Below, in pieces: positions 7,629-16,838 of a stretch of 64,000 bases of DNA. This DNA comes from Arenibacter algicola (GTDB lineage Bacteria > Bacteroidota > Bacteroidia > Flavobacteriales > Flavobacteriaceae). Location: the NCBI RefSeq assembly GCF_018860365.1, contig NZ_JAHKPO010000016.1:274-64273 (forward strand), in the 5' to 3' direction. Below the pieces are notes generated by a model. It saw nothing but the letters and a program-made list of their open reading frames with translations, did not search any database and was not told the DNA's origin. The position numbers and the translations under genes are program-made. Positions within the stretch are counted from its first letter, which is position 1, and every line of letters starts with the position of its first letter.

Positions 7629-9938
7629 ATGAGGAGAATGAAACATGTTTTTGCTTCACTATTGTTCCTGATTGCGGCACTTGCTGTAGCCCAGGAAGAA
7701 GTAAGGACCGAACGGGAGCCCGGACACATTAATCAGAATAAATTTAAGCAGCTTTATGAAGAGTTTGCTACCCCAAACACCTATAGGTCGGCCTCAGGGG
7801 CACCGGGACCGGATTATTATCAGCAACAGGCAGATTATAAGATGGATATTGAGCTTGATGATAAAAATGCCAAAATTTATGGTTCCGAAACTATAACCTA
7901 TACCAATAACTCACCGGATGACCTTACTTTTTTATGGGTACAATTGGATCAGAACGTACGTTCCAAAACTTCCAAATCGCCCTTGCGCGATGATGAGGGT
8001 GTGCCAGTGGCGGAGCCCGTGGCCAAGTTTGCTGCTAAATATATGACGGAGCCTTTTGATGGTGGATTCAATATAGAATATGTTAGGGATGCCAACGGTA
8101 AAGCCTTGCCCTACGCTATAAACCAGACCATGATGCGAATAGACCTTCCCCAAGTTTTAAAAAGTAAGGGACAGGTTTCTTTTTCCATAAAATGGTGGTA
8201 CAATATTCCAGACCATACCGTAAATAGGGCTCGTTCTGGATATGAATATTTTCCAAAGGATGGTAATAGGGCTTATGTTATAGCTCAATTCTTTCCAAGA
8301 ATGGCCGTCTATAGTGATATAGAAGGATGGCAGAACCATCAGTTCTGGGGCAGTGGGGAATTTGCCCTTCCGTTTGGGAATTACGAGGTTAATATTACCG
8401 TTCCTGCAGATCATATTTTGGATGGTACCGGAGAGCTTCAGAATATGAAGGAGGTATTTTCCAAGGAAATGATAAGTAGATATGAAAAGGCAAAGAAATC
8501 TTATGACAAACCTGTTATCATTGTGAGTCAGGCCGAAGCCGAAGAGGCCGAAAAAGGATTTTCTGAAAAGAAGAAAACTTGGAAGCTAAAGGCAGAAAAT
8601 GTAAGGGATTTTGGTTTTGCTACTTCGCGTAAATTTATTTACGATATGCAGGCAGTGAAAATAGGTAATAGGGATGTTATGGCCATTTCCATGTATCCAA
8701 AAGAAGGCAATCCGTTATGGGAAGAGTATTCCACTAAAGCGGTAGCCCATACCTTGCGCTCCTATTCCGCTCATACTTTTGATTATCCCTACCCTAAGGC
8801 AATATCTGTCCACGCCAAGAATCAGGGAATGGAATACCCTATGATCTGCTGGAACTACGGGAGGCCCAACGAAGATGGTACCTACTCTGATAGGGTGAAA
8901 TACGGCATGATATCCGTAATTATCCATGAAGTGGGACACAACTTTTTCCCTATGATCGTTAATTCCGATGAGCGCCAATGGGGTTGGATGGATGAAGGTC
9001 TGGATACCTTTATGCAATATATGGCCGAGCAGGAATTTGGGGTAGCCTATCCCGAGGCCATTGCCCCTAATAGCAAATACCCATCCGGGAGGGGGGAGCC
9101 TACCAAGATAATACCCTATATGTCCGGGGATCAAAGTACCATAGCACCTATTATGTCCAATCCGGAGAATGTATATCAATTGGGCAATAATGCCTATGCA
9201 AAACCTGCTACCGCATTAAATATTCTTAGGGAAACGGTAATGGGAAGGGAGCTCTTCGATCATGCCTTTAAGACCTATGCCCAACGATGGATGTTTAAAC
9301 ATCCGTCCCCGGAAGATTTCTTTAGGACCATGGAAGATGCTTCGGCCGTAGATTTGGATTGGTATTGGAGAAGTTGGTTCTATACTACCGATTATGTGGA
9401 TATTGGGGTAAAGGGAGTGAAAAAATATTATGTTTCCGACAAGCCTTCCAAACAAATGAGGGAAATAATGGCGGCAAGGAATATTAAGGAAGAGGATCTG
9501 CCTCCCTTGGTTTATTTGGAGGAGGAAGAATCGGAAGATGCCGACGCCAAATTAAAAGGAAAGGCGCCATCAGAAAATTCCAAAACTTTAAAAGAGTTTA
9601 TGATGGACAATATGTCCGTGGCCGAGAGAAATGCCATCAAGGAGCCCAAATACTTTTACGAGGTTACTTTTAATAAGCCCGGAGGTATTCCTATGCCTTT
9701 GATAGTAGAGTATACCTACGCGGATGGTTCCAAGGAAAATGTTACCTACCCGCCGGAAATATGGAGAAAAAATGACCAGGAAGTAAAAAGGGTCGTTGCT
9801 TCGGGCAAGGAGTTAGTAGGAATTGAAGTGGATCCAAAAGCCGAAACGGCGGATATAGATACCACCAATAATTCGTGGCCTACCAAAGAGGTTAAATCCG
9901 ACTTCGAGCTTTTTAAAGAGAATTTAAAAGGGAAATAA
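7629..9938 (+). CDS. M1 family zinc metallopeptidase (aminopeptidase N-like)
   Basis: This 769-residue secreted peptidase has a signal peptide at about 1-21 (LAVAQ). The zinc site is complete: HEVGH at 433-437 and the third ligand Glu456 in WMDEGLD, i.e. HEXXH-X18-E. The exopeptidase signature, GAMEN in classical aminopeptidase N, reads GMEYP here (about residue 400), common in bacterial outliers of the family. An N-terminal M1 beta-domain precedes the catalytic domain, and the C-terminal third (from about 610) is acidic and probably beta-rich. Start is ATG 7629, with ATG 7638 an alternative. It is probably cotranscribed with the DUF6702-like gene, and a strong terminator follows at 10011-10051. 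Confidence 0.93.
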   Translation: MRRMKHVFASLLFLIAALAVAQEEVRTEREPGHINQNKFKQLYEEFATPNTYRSASGAPGPDYYQQQADYKMDIELDDKNAKIYGSETITYTNNSPDDLTFLWVQLDQNVRSKTSKSPLRDDEGVPVAEPVAKFAAKYMTEPFDGGFNIEYVRDANGKALPYAINQTMMRIDLPQVLKSKGQVSFSIKWWYNIPDHTVNRARSGYEYFPKDGNRAYVIAQFFPRMAVYSDIEGWQNHQFWGSGEFALPFGNYEVNITVPADHILDGTGELQNMKEVFSKEMISRYEKAKKSYDKPVIIVSQAEAEEAEKGFSEKKKTWKLKAENVRDFGFATSRKFIYDMQAVKIGNRDVMAISMYPKEGNPLWEEYSTKAVAHTLRSYSAHTFDYPYPKAISVHAKNQGMEYPMICWNYGRPNEDGTYSDRVKYGMISVIIHEVGHNFFPMIVNSDERQWGWMDEGLDTFMQYMAEQEFGVAYPEAIAPNSKYPSGRGEPTKIIPYMSGDQSTIAPIMSNPENVYQLGNNAYAKPATALNILRETVMGRELFDHAFKTYAQRWMFKHPSPEDFFRTMEDASAVDLDWYWRSWFYTTDYVDIGVKGVKKYYVSDKPSKQMREIMAARNIKEEDLPPLVYLEEEESEDADAKLKGKAPSENSKTLKEFMMDNMSVAERNAIKEPKYFYEVTFNKPGGIPMPLIVEYTYADGSKENVTYPPEIWRKNDQEVKRVVASGKELVGIEVDPKAETADIDTTNNSWPTKEVKSDFELFKENLKGK

Positions 9939-10010
9939 TTTTTTTGCGAATCGCAGACCTAATATAGAATTAGCATCATATTTAATACCGTTGCTTGAAT
10001 CTAATTAAAG

Positions 10011-10056
10011 CCCCGATACCGGATTGCCTAACGGCCTAACAGGTATCGGGGTTTTG
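10011..10056 (+). terminator. Intrinsic terminator after the M1 peptidase
   Basis: A perfect 10-bp stem (10011-10020 CCCCGATACC with 10042-10051 GGTATCGGGG) is followed by TTTTGTTTTT. The rest of the 300-bp gap before tatA shows no gene. Confidence 0.88.
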
Positions 10057-10232
10057 TTTTTGTGCGTTATTCTTCTGCGGACCTATCCTCAGAAAGTGCC
10101 TTATTATCTCGGAATTAACGGGTATAGGGCTTGTTATCAATGATTTAAAACTAATTTTAGCTTTATTTTATAAGGTTCAGGTGCCCTGAAAAAAGTTAAC
10201 CATATTTTTTATGCAGCTGTCAAACTTCTCAT

Positions 10233-10240
10233 TATATTTG
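10233..10240 (+). promoter_or_regulatory. Candidate -7 element TATATTTG upstream of tatA
   Basis: It matches TAnnTTTG but ends only 4 bp before the ATG at 10245, which would imply a leaderless or nearly leaderless mRNA. No -33 element at standard spacing. Confidence 0.35.
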
Positions 10241-10244
10241 TGTT

Positions 10245-10526
10245 ATGTTAAGTACGATAATTCTATTTATTAGCGGAGGAGAAATCTTTTTTATCATGTT
10301 TATCGTGGTAATGGTTTTTGGCGCCGACAAAATTCCTGGTATAGCCAAGGGATTGGGAAAGGGCATGCGACAACTGAAAGATGCCACGGAGGATATCAAG
10401 CAAGAGATTCAGAAGAGTGCCGAGAAGCAGGGTATAGATACCAGCTTTGCAGACGACATCAAGAGCGAAATCAATAAAGTGAAGAAGAACGTTGATGAGG
10501 TAACCGGCGTTGTCAAAAGAAAGTAG
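10245..10526 (+). CDS. tatA: Twin-arginine translocase subunit TatA/E
   Basis: This 93-residue protein has one short membrane helix (about 10-28), a hinge FGADKIPGIAKGLGKGMRQL and an amphipathic helix, then a charged lysine-rich tail: the standard TatA plan. TatA forms the translocation pore for folded proteins carrying RR signal peptides; the oxidoreductases at 39775 and 41137 in this window are plausible clients. TatC is not in the window. The next gene starts one base after its stop codon. Confidence 0.93.
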   Translation: MLSTIILFISGGEIFFIMFIVVMVFGADKIPGIAKGLGKGMRQLKDATEDIKQEIQKSAEKQGIDTSFADDIKSEINKVKKNVDEVTGVVKRK

Positions 10527-10527
10527 T

Positions 10528-11082
10528 ATGCTGGACCAACTGTTACAGTGGGACCGGGATGCTTTTATTTATCTAAACAGTTTGGGCATCGAAAACCATG
10601 ATGTCTTTTGGTCTACCATAACTAATTTCTCTACTTGGATTCCCTTATTTATTTTGTTTATAGTTCTTGTTTTTAGGTCCTACCCTAAAAAAGAAGCGTT
10701 TTGGGTTCTTGGTACTACACTTGTTACCTTGACCGTCGTAGCGGCACTTACAGGAATCACCAAAGAATTGGTGGCACGTCTTCGCCCAAGCAATACAGAG
10801 GAAATCAACACTTTGATCCGAATACTTAAAAGCCCCTCAGGCTATAGTTTTTTTTCGGGCCATGCCTCAAGTTCATTTAGTATTACCACCGCCTTCTTCC
10901 TATTTCTTAAGGATAAATTTAAATGGAGCTGGCTCTTTTTTATATGGCCCCTATTATTTGCTTTAAGTCGCATTTATGTTGGCGTACATTATCCTTTGGA
11001 TTTGATCGTAGGTGCCTTGGTTGGAATTCTTTTTGCGATTTTTTTCTACCGCTTGTACAATAAGGTTGGAAGGGCAAAGTAA
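10528..11082 (+). CDS. PAP2-family membrane phosphatase
   Basis: This 184-residue integral membrane protein uses the ATG at 10528, one base after the tatA stop. The three PAP2 signatures are intact: K79-x6-RP (KELVARLRP), SGH at 110-112 (YSFFSGHASS) and SR-x5-H-x3-D (SRIYVGVHYPLD; Arg148, His154, Asp158). About five membrane helices are visible. Members dephosphorylate lipid pyrophosphates such as undecaprenyl diphosphate or modify lipid A; which substrate applies cannot be told from sequence. It is probably cotranscribed with tatA. Confidence 0.92.
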   Translation: MLDQLLQWDRDAFIYLNSLGIENHDVFWSTITNFSTWIPLFILFIVLVFRSYPKKEAFWVLGTTLVTLTVVAALTGITKELVARLRPSNTEEINTLIRILKSPSGYSFFSGHASSSFSITTAFFLFLKDKFKWSWLFFIWPLLFALSRIYVGVHYPLDLIVGALVGILFAIFFYRLYNKVGRAK

Positions 11083-11095
11083 AGTGTTTGGACCC

Positions 11096-11260
11096 CTCCC
11101 CCAAGGGGAGAGGATGTTATTAGTTATACCTTAAGATTTGTTGGTTTAAAAATTATTCCCCCTCATTGCTTGTGCCGCTTTTTTGTAGTTTCAAACCTAT
11201 TTCCCCCTCCTTGGGAGAGCCTGTCCCGCCTTTTGAGCGGGAGGGTTAGGGGGAGGTGGC
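11096..11260. repeat. Inverted-repeat intergenic element between convergent genes
   Basis: Hairpin CTCCCC-CAA-GGGGAG lies at 11096-11110. A compound hairpin at about 11200-11257 has inner stem TCCCGC (11224-11229) with GCGGGA (11237-11242), flanked by CCCCCT and AGGGGG. Sitting between the convergent PAP2 and O-methyltransferase genes, it could end transcription from both sides, but it lacks a clean U-run and looks like a dispersed C/G-rich intergenic repeat. Confidence 0.55.
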
Positions 11261-11265
11261 AACTA

Positions 11266-11907
11266 TCATAACACCCTACTAAGTGTTAGTCCGTCCCTAA
11301 TTGGCAATAATACCGTTTCTACCCTAGGATCGTCCCTCAACTTTTTATTGTAATCCATCAAAATTTTGGTAGCCTTGTCCTTTGGGTCCAAAGGTTCCAT
11401 AACCTTCCCGGACCACAGTACATTATCCGATAGAATTACGCTACCGGGACGACATTTTTTTAAGGTAGCCTCATAGTAGTGGTCGTAACTTACCTTTTCG
11501 GCATCAATAAAAACCATATCAAAAACTACGTCCAGCTGAGGTATTATCTCCAGTGCATCACCTGTATGCTGCACAATTTGAGGCCCATAACCACTTTCGT
11601 TAAAATACCGTCTTTGCATGGCGTGGAGTTCTTCATTGATATCAATAGTGTGCAATGTACCCTCCTTTTGCAGGCCTTCGGCAAGGCATATGGCGGAGTA
11701 GCCGGTGTAGGTACCTATTTCCAAAATATTTTTCGGAGCGCATATCTTGGATAAAAGGCTCAATACCCTACCTTGAAAATGCCCGGTAATCATCCTGGGT
11801 TGAATTACCTTTAAATGGGTCTCCCGCGTCAGCCTTTGGAGCAATTCGGGTTCCGATTGTGAGTGGTCGGCAATATATTGTTCCAATATGGAAGATAAAA
11901 AATGCAT
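11266..11907 (-). CDS. Class I SAM-dependent O-methyltransferase (catechol OMT-like)
   Basis: This 213-residue cytoplasmic protein has the class I motif EIGTYTGYS at 63-71, an acidic residue after beta-2 (HTIDINEE), and the metal-site region FIDAEKVSYDHYYE with the later LSDNVLW. That is the pattern of cation-dependent catechol/caffeoyl-CoA-type O-methyltransferases (YrrM-like). The substrate is unknown. It stands alone, divergent from the GNAT gene at 11949 with a 41-bp shared upstream region. Confidence 0.9.
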   Translation of the reverse strand: MHFLSSILEQYIADHSQSEPELLQRLTRETHLKVIQPRMITGHFQGRVLSLLSKICAPKNILEIGTYTGYSAICLAEGLQKEGTLHTIDINEELHAMQRRYFNESGYGPQIVQHTGDALEIIPQLDVVFDMVFIDAEKVSYDHYYEATLKKCRPGSVILSDNVLWSGKVMEPLDPKDKATKILMDYNKKLRDDPRVETVLLPIRDGLTLSRVL

Positions 11908-11934
11908 GAGTTTTACTTTGTATATTTAAACCTT

Positions 11935-11942
11935 CAAATATA
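11935..11942 (-). promoter_or_regulatory. Candidate -7 element TATATTTG for the O-methyltransferase
   Basis: The plus strand reads CAAATATA, i.e. TATATTTG on the minus strand, 27 bp before the start at 11907. Confidence 0.4.
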
Positions 11943-11948
11943 ATAATC

Positions 11949-12413
11949 ATGCAGGAATTTACCGTAAGAACGGCCACATTGGACGATTTAAAAATACTGT
12001 TGTCCTTTGAACAGGAAATTATACGTGCAGAAAGACCTTTTGACGAAACCTTGGATAAGGATCCGATCAGTTATTATGACCTTAGGCAACTGCTATTGTC
12101 CGATGAGGCCGAGGTGATGGTGGCAGAGCTGGATTCAAGGATAGTAGGTTCCGGTTATGCATTAATACGGGATGCAAAACCCTATTTGGACCATAAAAAA
12201 TACACCTATCTTGGCTTTATGTATACCGATGGGGATCAACGTGGCAAGGGAGTTAATAAGGCAATCGTGGATGCTTTGGTGCATTGGTCAAAATCTAAGG
12301 GTATCCATGAAATTAGGCTTACGGTGTACAATGAAAATGCCCCTGCCATTAGGGCCTATGAGAAAGTGGGCTTTAAAAAGCATATTTTGGAAATGAGGGT
12401 ACATGTTGACTGA
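11949..12413 (+). CDS. GNAT family N-acetyltransferase
   Basis: This 154-residue protein is a single GNAT domain. The acetyl-CoA loop is GDQRGKGVNKAIVDALVHW (Q/R-x-x-G-x-G/A type) at about 95-113, and the beta-6/7 region is RLTVYNENAPAIRAYEKVGFKK. The acetyl acceptor is not predictable. It precedes kynU by 66 bp on the same strand; a functional link is not evident. Confidence 0.88.
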   Translation: MQEFTVRTATLDDLKILLSFEQEIIRAERPFDETLDKDPISYYDLRQLLLSDEAEVMVAELDSRIVGSGYALIRDAKPYLDHKKYTYLGFMYTDGDQRGKGVNKAIVDALVHWSKSKGIHEIRLTVYNENAPAIRAYEKVGFKKHILEMRVHVD

Positions 12414-12479
12414 TCAAATTATAGATGTACCAATTACCACTTCTAGCCGTAAATTGTATTTTTACATAAAAATTAGGAT

Positions 12480-13751
12480 ATGGAATTTAAAAATTCGTTA
12501 GTGTTTGCCCAACAATTGGACGCGGTTGATCCCCTTCGGAAATACCGTGACGAATTCCATTTTCCCAAGGTAAAGGGCAAGGATGTTATTTATTTCACCG
12601 GAAATTCCCTAGGATTACAGCCTAAACGCAGCCAAAAGTTTGTAGACGACATAATGAAGGATTGGAAGGACTTGGCCGTGGAAGGTCATTTCCATGCCGA
12701 AAAGCCTTGGTGGGATTATCATGAGAGGTTGGCAGCGCCCTTGGCGAAAGTGGTAGGTGCCAAAACTCCGGAAGTATCTGTAATGAATACCCTGACCGTT
12801 AACCTTCACATGCTCATGGTCTCTTTTTACAGGCCTACCCAAAAAAGATTTAAGATTATTTGTGAGGAAAAGGCATTTCCTTCAGATCAATATATGTTGA
12901 ACAGTCAGGTTGAATTTCATGGTTTTGATCCCAAAATGGCCATTGTTGAAGTTAAGAAAAGAACGGGCGAAAATTTTTGGCATACCCAGGATGTTATTGA
13001 TAAAATTAATGAAGTGGGAGATGAACTGGCTCTTGTCCTCATTGGAGGCGTTAATTACTACAATGGTCAGGTCTTTAATATGGAGGCCATAACCAAGGTG
13101 GCTAAGGCCCAAGGAGCATTCGTAGGATGGGATTTGGCCCATGCAGTGGGAAATGTTGGTCTAAATCTGCACGATTGGGGGGTGGATTTTGCCGCTTGGT
13201 GCAGTTATAAATATATGAACAGTGGTCCTGGGAACGCTTCCGGGATTTTTGTACATGAGAAATATCTAAATAACAACGAGATCCCTAGATTTGAAGGCTG
13301 GTGGGGAACAAAGAAGGAAACCAGGTTTTTAATGAAGCCAGAGTTTGAACCTATGGAAAATGCGGATGCATGGCAGGTAAGTAATCCTCCAGTGCTGTCC
13401 CTAGCTCCTTACCTGGCCTCTTTGGAAATGTTCGATGAGGTGGGTATGGAGACCCTGATTTCCAAAAGAAAGCTCATTGTGGCCTATTTGGAATTTATTC
13501 TCCAAGAGATAGATAAGGAGACCGATGGATCTTTTGAAATTATTACCCCAAAGGACAGGGGCTGTCAACTTTCCGTGTTTTTGCACGGTCAGGGGAAGGA
13601 TTTGTTCAACTATCTAATGGAAAATGGAGTTATAACGGATTGGCGGGAGCCCAACGTAATTCGATTGGCACCTGCACCTTTTTATTGTTCATTTGCGGAT
13701 ATGTACAACTTTGGTCAAATCCTTAAGTCGGGAATCCGGGCAAAGGGCTAA
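12480..13751 (+). CDS. kynU: Kynureninase
   Basis: This 423-residue fold-type I PLP enzyme has the family start YFTGNSLGLQPK (about 39-50). PLP-binding Lys244 sits in WCSYKYMNSGPGN, and GWDLAHAVGN supplies the PLP-ring aspartate. It hydrolyses (3-hydroxy)kynurenine to (3-hydroxy)anthranilate plus alanine, in tryptophan breakdown or de novo NAD synthesis. The partner kmo lies 3 kb downstream on the same strand (16839), separated by unrelated genes, so they are probably not one transcript. An MFS exporter/importer gene follows by 89 bp. Confidence 0.95.
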   Translation: MEFKNSLVFAQQLDAVDPLRKYRDEFHFPKVKGKDVIYFTGNSLGLQPKRSQKFVDDIMKDWKDLAVEGHFHAEKPWWDYHERLAAPLAKVVGAKTPEVSVMNTLTVNLHMLMVSFYRPTQKRFKIICEEKAFPSDQYMLNSQVEFHGFDPKMAIVEVKKRTGENFWHTQDVIDKINEVGDELALVLIGGVNYYNGQVFNMEAITKVAKAQGAFVGWDLAHAVGNVGLNLHDWGVDFAAWCSYKYMNSGPGNASGIFVHEKYLNNNEIPRFEGWWGTKKETRFLMKPEFEPMENADAWQVSNPPVLSLAPYLASLEMFDEVGMETLISKRKLIVAYLEFILQEIDKETDGSFEIITPKDRGCQLSVFLHGQGKDLFNYLMENGVITDWREPNVIRLAPAPFYCSFADMYNFGQILKSGIRAKG

Positions 13752-13840
13752 TCTAAGCATGCACTATCCCTGATATTTTTCTTTTTAATTGCTAAATTTC
13801 CGGCCTCAAACCTAAATGTGTTATAACTGCCGAACCCTTT

Positions 13841-14989
13841 ATGAAGTCACTTCGTCTTATTCTTTCCAACCCTAGATATTTTGGTCCTTCCTGGGTATTT
13901 GCAAGTATAAATATATTGTTTGGTACCTGGGCCATTTACATCCCCTCGGTCAAGGAAAAATTGGGTATCAATAAGGCCGATTTGGGAATCGCGCTATTTT
14001 TCCTGTCTTTGGGGGTGTTTATCGTCTTTCCCGTGGCTGCCAAAATCATTGATAAATTAGGGGTAGGCAAGGCTACCTGGTACGGAATAATTTTCAGTAG
14101 TGTAGCGGCTTTGTTTCCTTTGTTGGCGCCCAATTACTATTCTTTAATGGGCGGGCTTTTTTTATTGGGGGCCGGCAACGGATTTACCGATATAGCCATG
14201 AATACCTTGGTTACCGAAATTGAAAAGGAAGACCGGCAAAATTTTATGTCGGCTTCCCATGGCTTTTTTAGCTTGGGCGGGGTAATTGCCGGACTGGGCA
14301 GTTTTCTGATATTTACGATCAATAATCCGGCATTACATATGCTCTATGCCGTTATTTTGGTACTCGTGGTAAATTTTATATTCCATAAGCACTATAGCCA
14401 TATTGTAGCGGCCCCGGTTGAAAAGGAGCCTTTTAGCCTCAAATTATTTAAACCGCTCTTGGTTCTTGGAATTATTTCCTTTGTAGTAATGGGGGGTGAA
14501 GGGGCTATTGTGGATTGGAGCGGATTGTTTCTGCAGGAAATAAGTATGGCCCCTGAAACATTGATAGGTACCGGTTTTTTGGCATTTTCCGTAATGATGA
14601 CCTTGGGAAGGTTCTTGGGAGACAGTATTAGTGCTGCCATAGGTCCTATTAAAATAGTGGCCTTGGGAGCATCTATAGCCATTGTAGGTTTTGTCTTTGT
14701 TCTTACCACTTATACCTATATGGCCATTGTAGGATTTGCATTTATAGGACTTGGCTTTTCGGTAATTGTTCCGGAGCTCTTTAGGATAGGGGGAACGGTC
14801 AAGGGTGTGGATTCTTCCCAAGGGGTGTCCTTTATAGCCGGTACGGGCTATTCCGGTTTCTTAATTGGTCCGGTAGTGCTGGGATTTGTAGCTGAAAGTT
14901 ATTCCCTCAAGTACACCTTTGTAATTCTAATGGTATGTACTATTATAGTGCTTGCAGCCACTTTAGGGTTGCATAGGAGGGGCAGATAA
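13841..14989 (+). CDS. MFS transporter (YbjJ/FucP-like)
   Basis: This 382-residue protein has about 12 membrane helices and the two-fold MFS layout. It starts FGPSWVFASINILFGTWAIYIPSVKEKLG, a form seen in the YbjJ-like branch, and has KIIDKLGVGKATWYG in the loop 2-3 position. The substrate is unknown; the neighbouring kynU hints at, but does not prove, an aromatic or amino-acid substrate. The stop is 15 bp from the convergent lipoprotein gene. Confidence 0.85.
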   Translation: MKSLRLILSNPRYFGPSWVFASINILFGTWAIYIPSVKEKLGINKADLGIALFFLSLGVFIVFPVAAKIIDKLGVGKATWYGIIFSSVAALFPLLAPNYYSLMGGLFLLGAGNGFTDIAMNTLVTEIEKEDRQNFMSASHGFFSLGGVIAGLGSFLIFTINNPALHMLYAVILVLVVNFIFHKHYSHIVAAPVEKEPFSLKLFKPLLVLGIISFVVMGGEGAIVDWSGLFLQEISMAPETLIGTGFLAFSVMMTLGRFLGDSISAAIGPIKIVALGASIAIVGFVFVLTTYTYMAIVGFAFIGLGFSVIVPELFRIGGTVKGVDSSQGVSFIAGTGYSGFLIGPVVLGFVAESYSLKYTFVILMVCTIIVLAATLGLHRRGR

Positions 14990-15004
14990 TTGCCGGACCA
15001 AATC

Positions 15005-15691
15005 TTATGGGGTTTTTGAAGTGACTTTAATGTTGGTAAAATATAACTTAAAACTGCCGTCTTCATTTTGGTGCATCTCGGCAATTTTTAGGCCGTTGAT
15101 ATCCGCATAATTTTCCCAAGTGGTGATTAGGGAAGGCTCTGGTTGATTTGATCTTCTAAATACCCATTCCTTTATCATATAATCGTTGCCAAAATAAAAA
15201 TCATAGGCATCACCCGGAGTATAGCCTCCTTCGTTTCCATAAACAATGGTCAGTTTTTGCATTGGGTTTTTGCTGATAGGGGCAGGCACGTCACTTTTGT
15301 GGTCGTAGGTGATATTGTTTTTGTCCCAAGCCAGATTAAATGGAGCCATCAACCAATATTTGTCGTTAATAAATCCACCGTTTATTTTTGTGGCCGTACT
15401 GTCCATTGTTTTACGATTATAAGAAATGGTATCTCCTTTGTTGATGGATACAATATCGTTGGTCATGGTATTCCACACCCAGCTGCGCTCGGAATGGCTG
15501 TCAGGACGATCCACATTGAATGTAAAAGCAATTTCCTTTACATTTCGGAATTGATCGAATCCATGTGCATTGGCTACCTTGTCCAAAATGGAAAGTTCCA
15601 TTTTTGGAGCGGCTACTTCTGTTTTTTTATCCGTTTTACAACCAGTTAGGATTAGCGAGAAGCAAAAAACGGCTAGTACTGATTTTTTCAT
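15005..15691 (-). CDS. Conserved lipoprotein (DUF6503-like)
   Basis: This 228-residue protein has a clean lipobox (LILTGC, Cys18) and predicted attachment to the envelope. The mature part is beta-rich and tryptophan-rich (RSWVWNTMTND, GGFINDKYWLMAPFNLAWD, YYFGNDY-like segments), reminiscent of lipoprotein folds that bind hydrophobic ligands and of the DUF6503 family of Flavobacteriia. The family name is from memory and uncertain. The role is unknown; it stands alone between convergent and divergent neighbours. Confidence 0.72.
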   Translation of the reverse strand: MKKSVLAVFCFSLILTGCKTDKKTEVAAPKMELSILDKVANAHGFDQFRNVKEIAFTFNVDRPDSHSERSWVWNTMTNDIVSINKGDTISYNRKTMDSTATKINGGFINDKYWLMAPFNLAWDKNNITYDHKSDVPAPISKNPMQKLTIVYGNEGGYTPGDAYDFYFGNDYMIKEWVFRRSNQPEPSLITTWENYADINGLKIAEMHQNEDGSFKLYFTNIKVTSKTP

Positions 15692-15937
15692 GTTTGGTTT
15701 TTATCAAAGATAATAGGTTTTTGGCAAAATTCTTATTCTTGCCCAAATACATTATGGGTACAACTTGAAATAAGGGTGCTTATGGTTTTGTTTTACCAAT
15801 TATAACAGGTTCGCCCATTAGCGATCATTGGGTGCTTTAAAATTGTAATTTGGAAATATGAGGGGTGTTGTTTTTGTGCCAATTGAATTGAAAGACCTAT
15901 CAAATAATTTAGCTGCCATAATTCCCAATAAATTCAT

Positions 15938-15945
15938 TATTTTTG
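15938..15945 (+). promoter_or_regulatory. Candidate -7 element TATTTTTG upstream of the ClpP gene
   Basis: TAnnTTTG match 23 bp before the ATG at 15968; no standard -33 element seen. Confidence 0.35.
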
Positions 15946-15967
15946 AAACTTAATAAGAAATCAAAAA

Positions 15968-16516
15968 ATGAGTTCAAAAAAAGGAAAGATACAAGAGGCA
16001 ATAGACGAAAAATTGCTTGGCGAAAGAAAAGTATTTCTATGGGGAATGGTAGATGATGATACCGCTAAGCATGTAATCGATCGTTTGTTGTATTTGGATA
16101 TGCAAAACAACAAAGAAATTCAATTGTACATAAATAGTCCTGGAGGTTATGTTACTTCTGGTTTTGCCATGTACGATACCATTAAAGCGTTAAAGAGTCC
16201 GGTATCTACCATTTGCTCCGGTTTGGCAGCCTCTATGGGGTCCATTTTATTATCGGTAGGGGAGAAGGGTAGACGATTTATACAGCCACATGCGCAAGTG
16301 ATGATACATCAACCAAGCGGTGGTGCCAGGGGACAGGCTTCCAATATAGAGATTCAGGCAAAGGAGATAATTAAGACACGTGAACTCAGTGCTAAAATAT
16401 TGGCAGAGAATTGCGGTCAGGATTTTGAAAAGGTAATGAAGGATTTTGACAGGGATTATTGGATGAACGCTGAAGAGTCCATTGCCTATGGAATTGTAGA
16501 CGGAATATTGGAATAA
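15968..16516 (+). CDS. clpP: ATP-dependent Clp protease proteolytic subunit (stand-alone paralogue)
   Basis: This 182-residue ClpP-fold serine peptidase has an intact triad: Ser89 in GLAASMGS, His114 in VMIHQP and Asp163 in DFDRDYWM. It is slightly shorter than typical ClpP (about 195-225) and lacks an N-terminal propeptide. No clpX or tig is adjacent, whereas the housekeeping copy usually sits beside clpX, so this is probably the second ClpP seen in many Flavobacteriia. Inference: it forms mixed or alternative Clp rings. A terminator follows at 16569-16604. Confidence 0.9.
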   Translation: MSSKKGKIQEAIDEKLLGERKVFLWGMVDDDTAKHVIDRLLYLDMQNNKEIQLYINSPGGYVTSGFAMYDTIKALKSPVSTICSGLAASMGSILLSVGEKGRRFIQPHAQVMIHQPSGGARGQASNIEIQAKEIIKTRELSAKILAENCGQDFEKVMKDFDRDYWMNAEESIAYGIVDGILE

Positions 16517-16568
16517 CCGCTCTTAGTTTGTTTAAATTATATTTTAGTACGAATTATACAGAAAAGGA

Positions 16569-16604
16569 AAAGTCCTTCGCAAACTTAATGTGAAGGACTT
16601 TTTT
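16569..16604 (+). terminator. Intrinsic terminator after the ClpP gene
   Basis: Stem AAAGTCCTTC (16569-16578) with GAAGGACTTT (16592-16601), then T residues. The following 230 bp up to kmo are AT-rich without a visible gene. Confidence 0.85.
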
Positions 16605-16838
16605 ATATATGGACGCCTAAGCGGTATGTGTTTTATATACGAGAGGAACCTAGTGTTTGGATGTTCAGGAAAGAAATTTTTTTAAAAAAAGAGATGTTTT
16701 GTAGATCCAAGGTTCGGTTCTTTACCTATATGTAGGCATTAATGGCATTTTGTGATGTTATTGCCCCTTTTTTATAGAAGTTACTTTATTTTATTACATT
16801 TATTACTTTAACATTTACTTTTCCCTATATACATCAGT

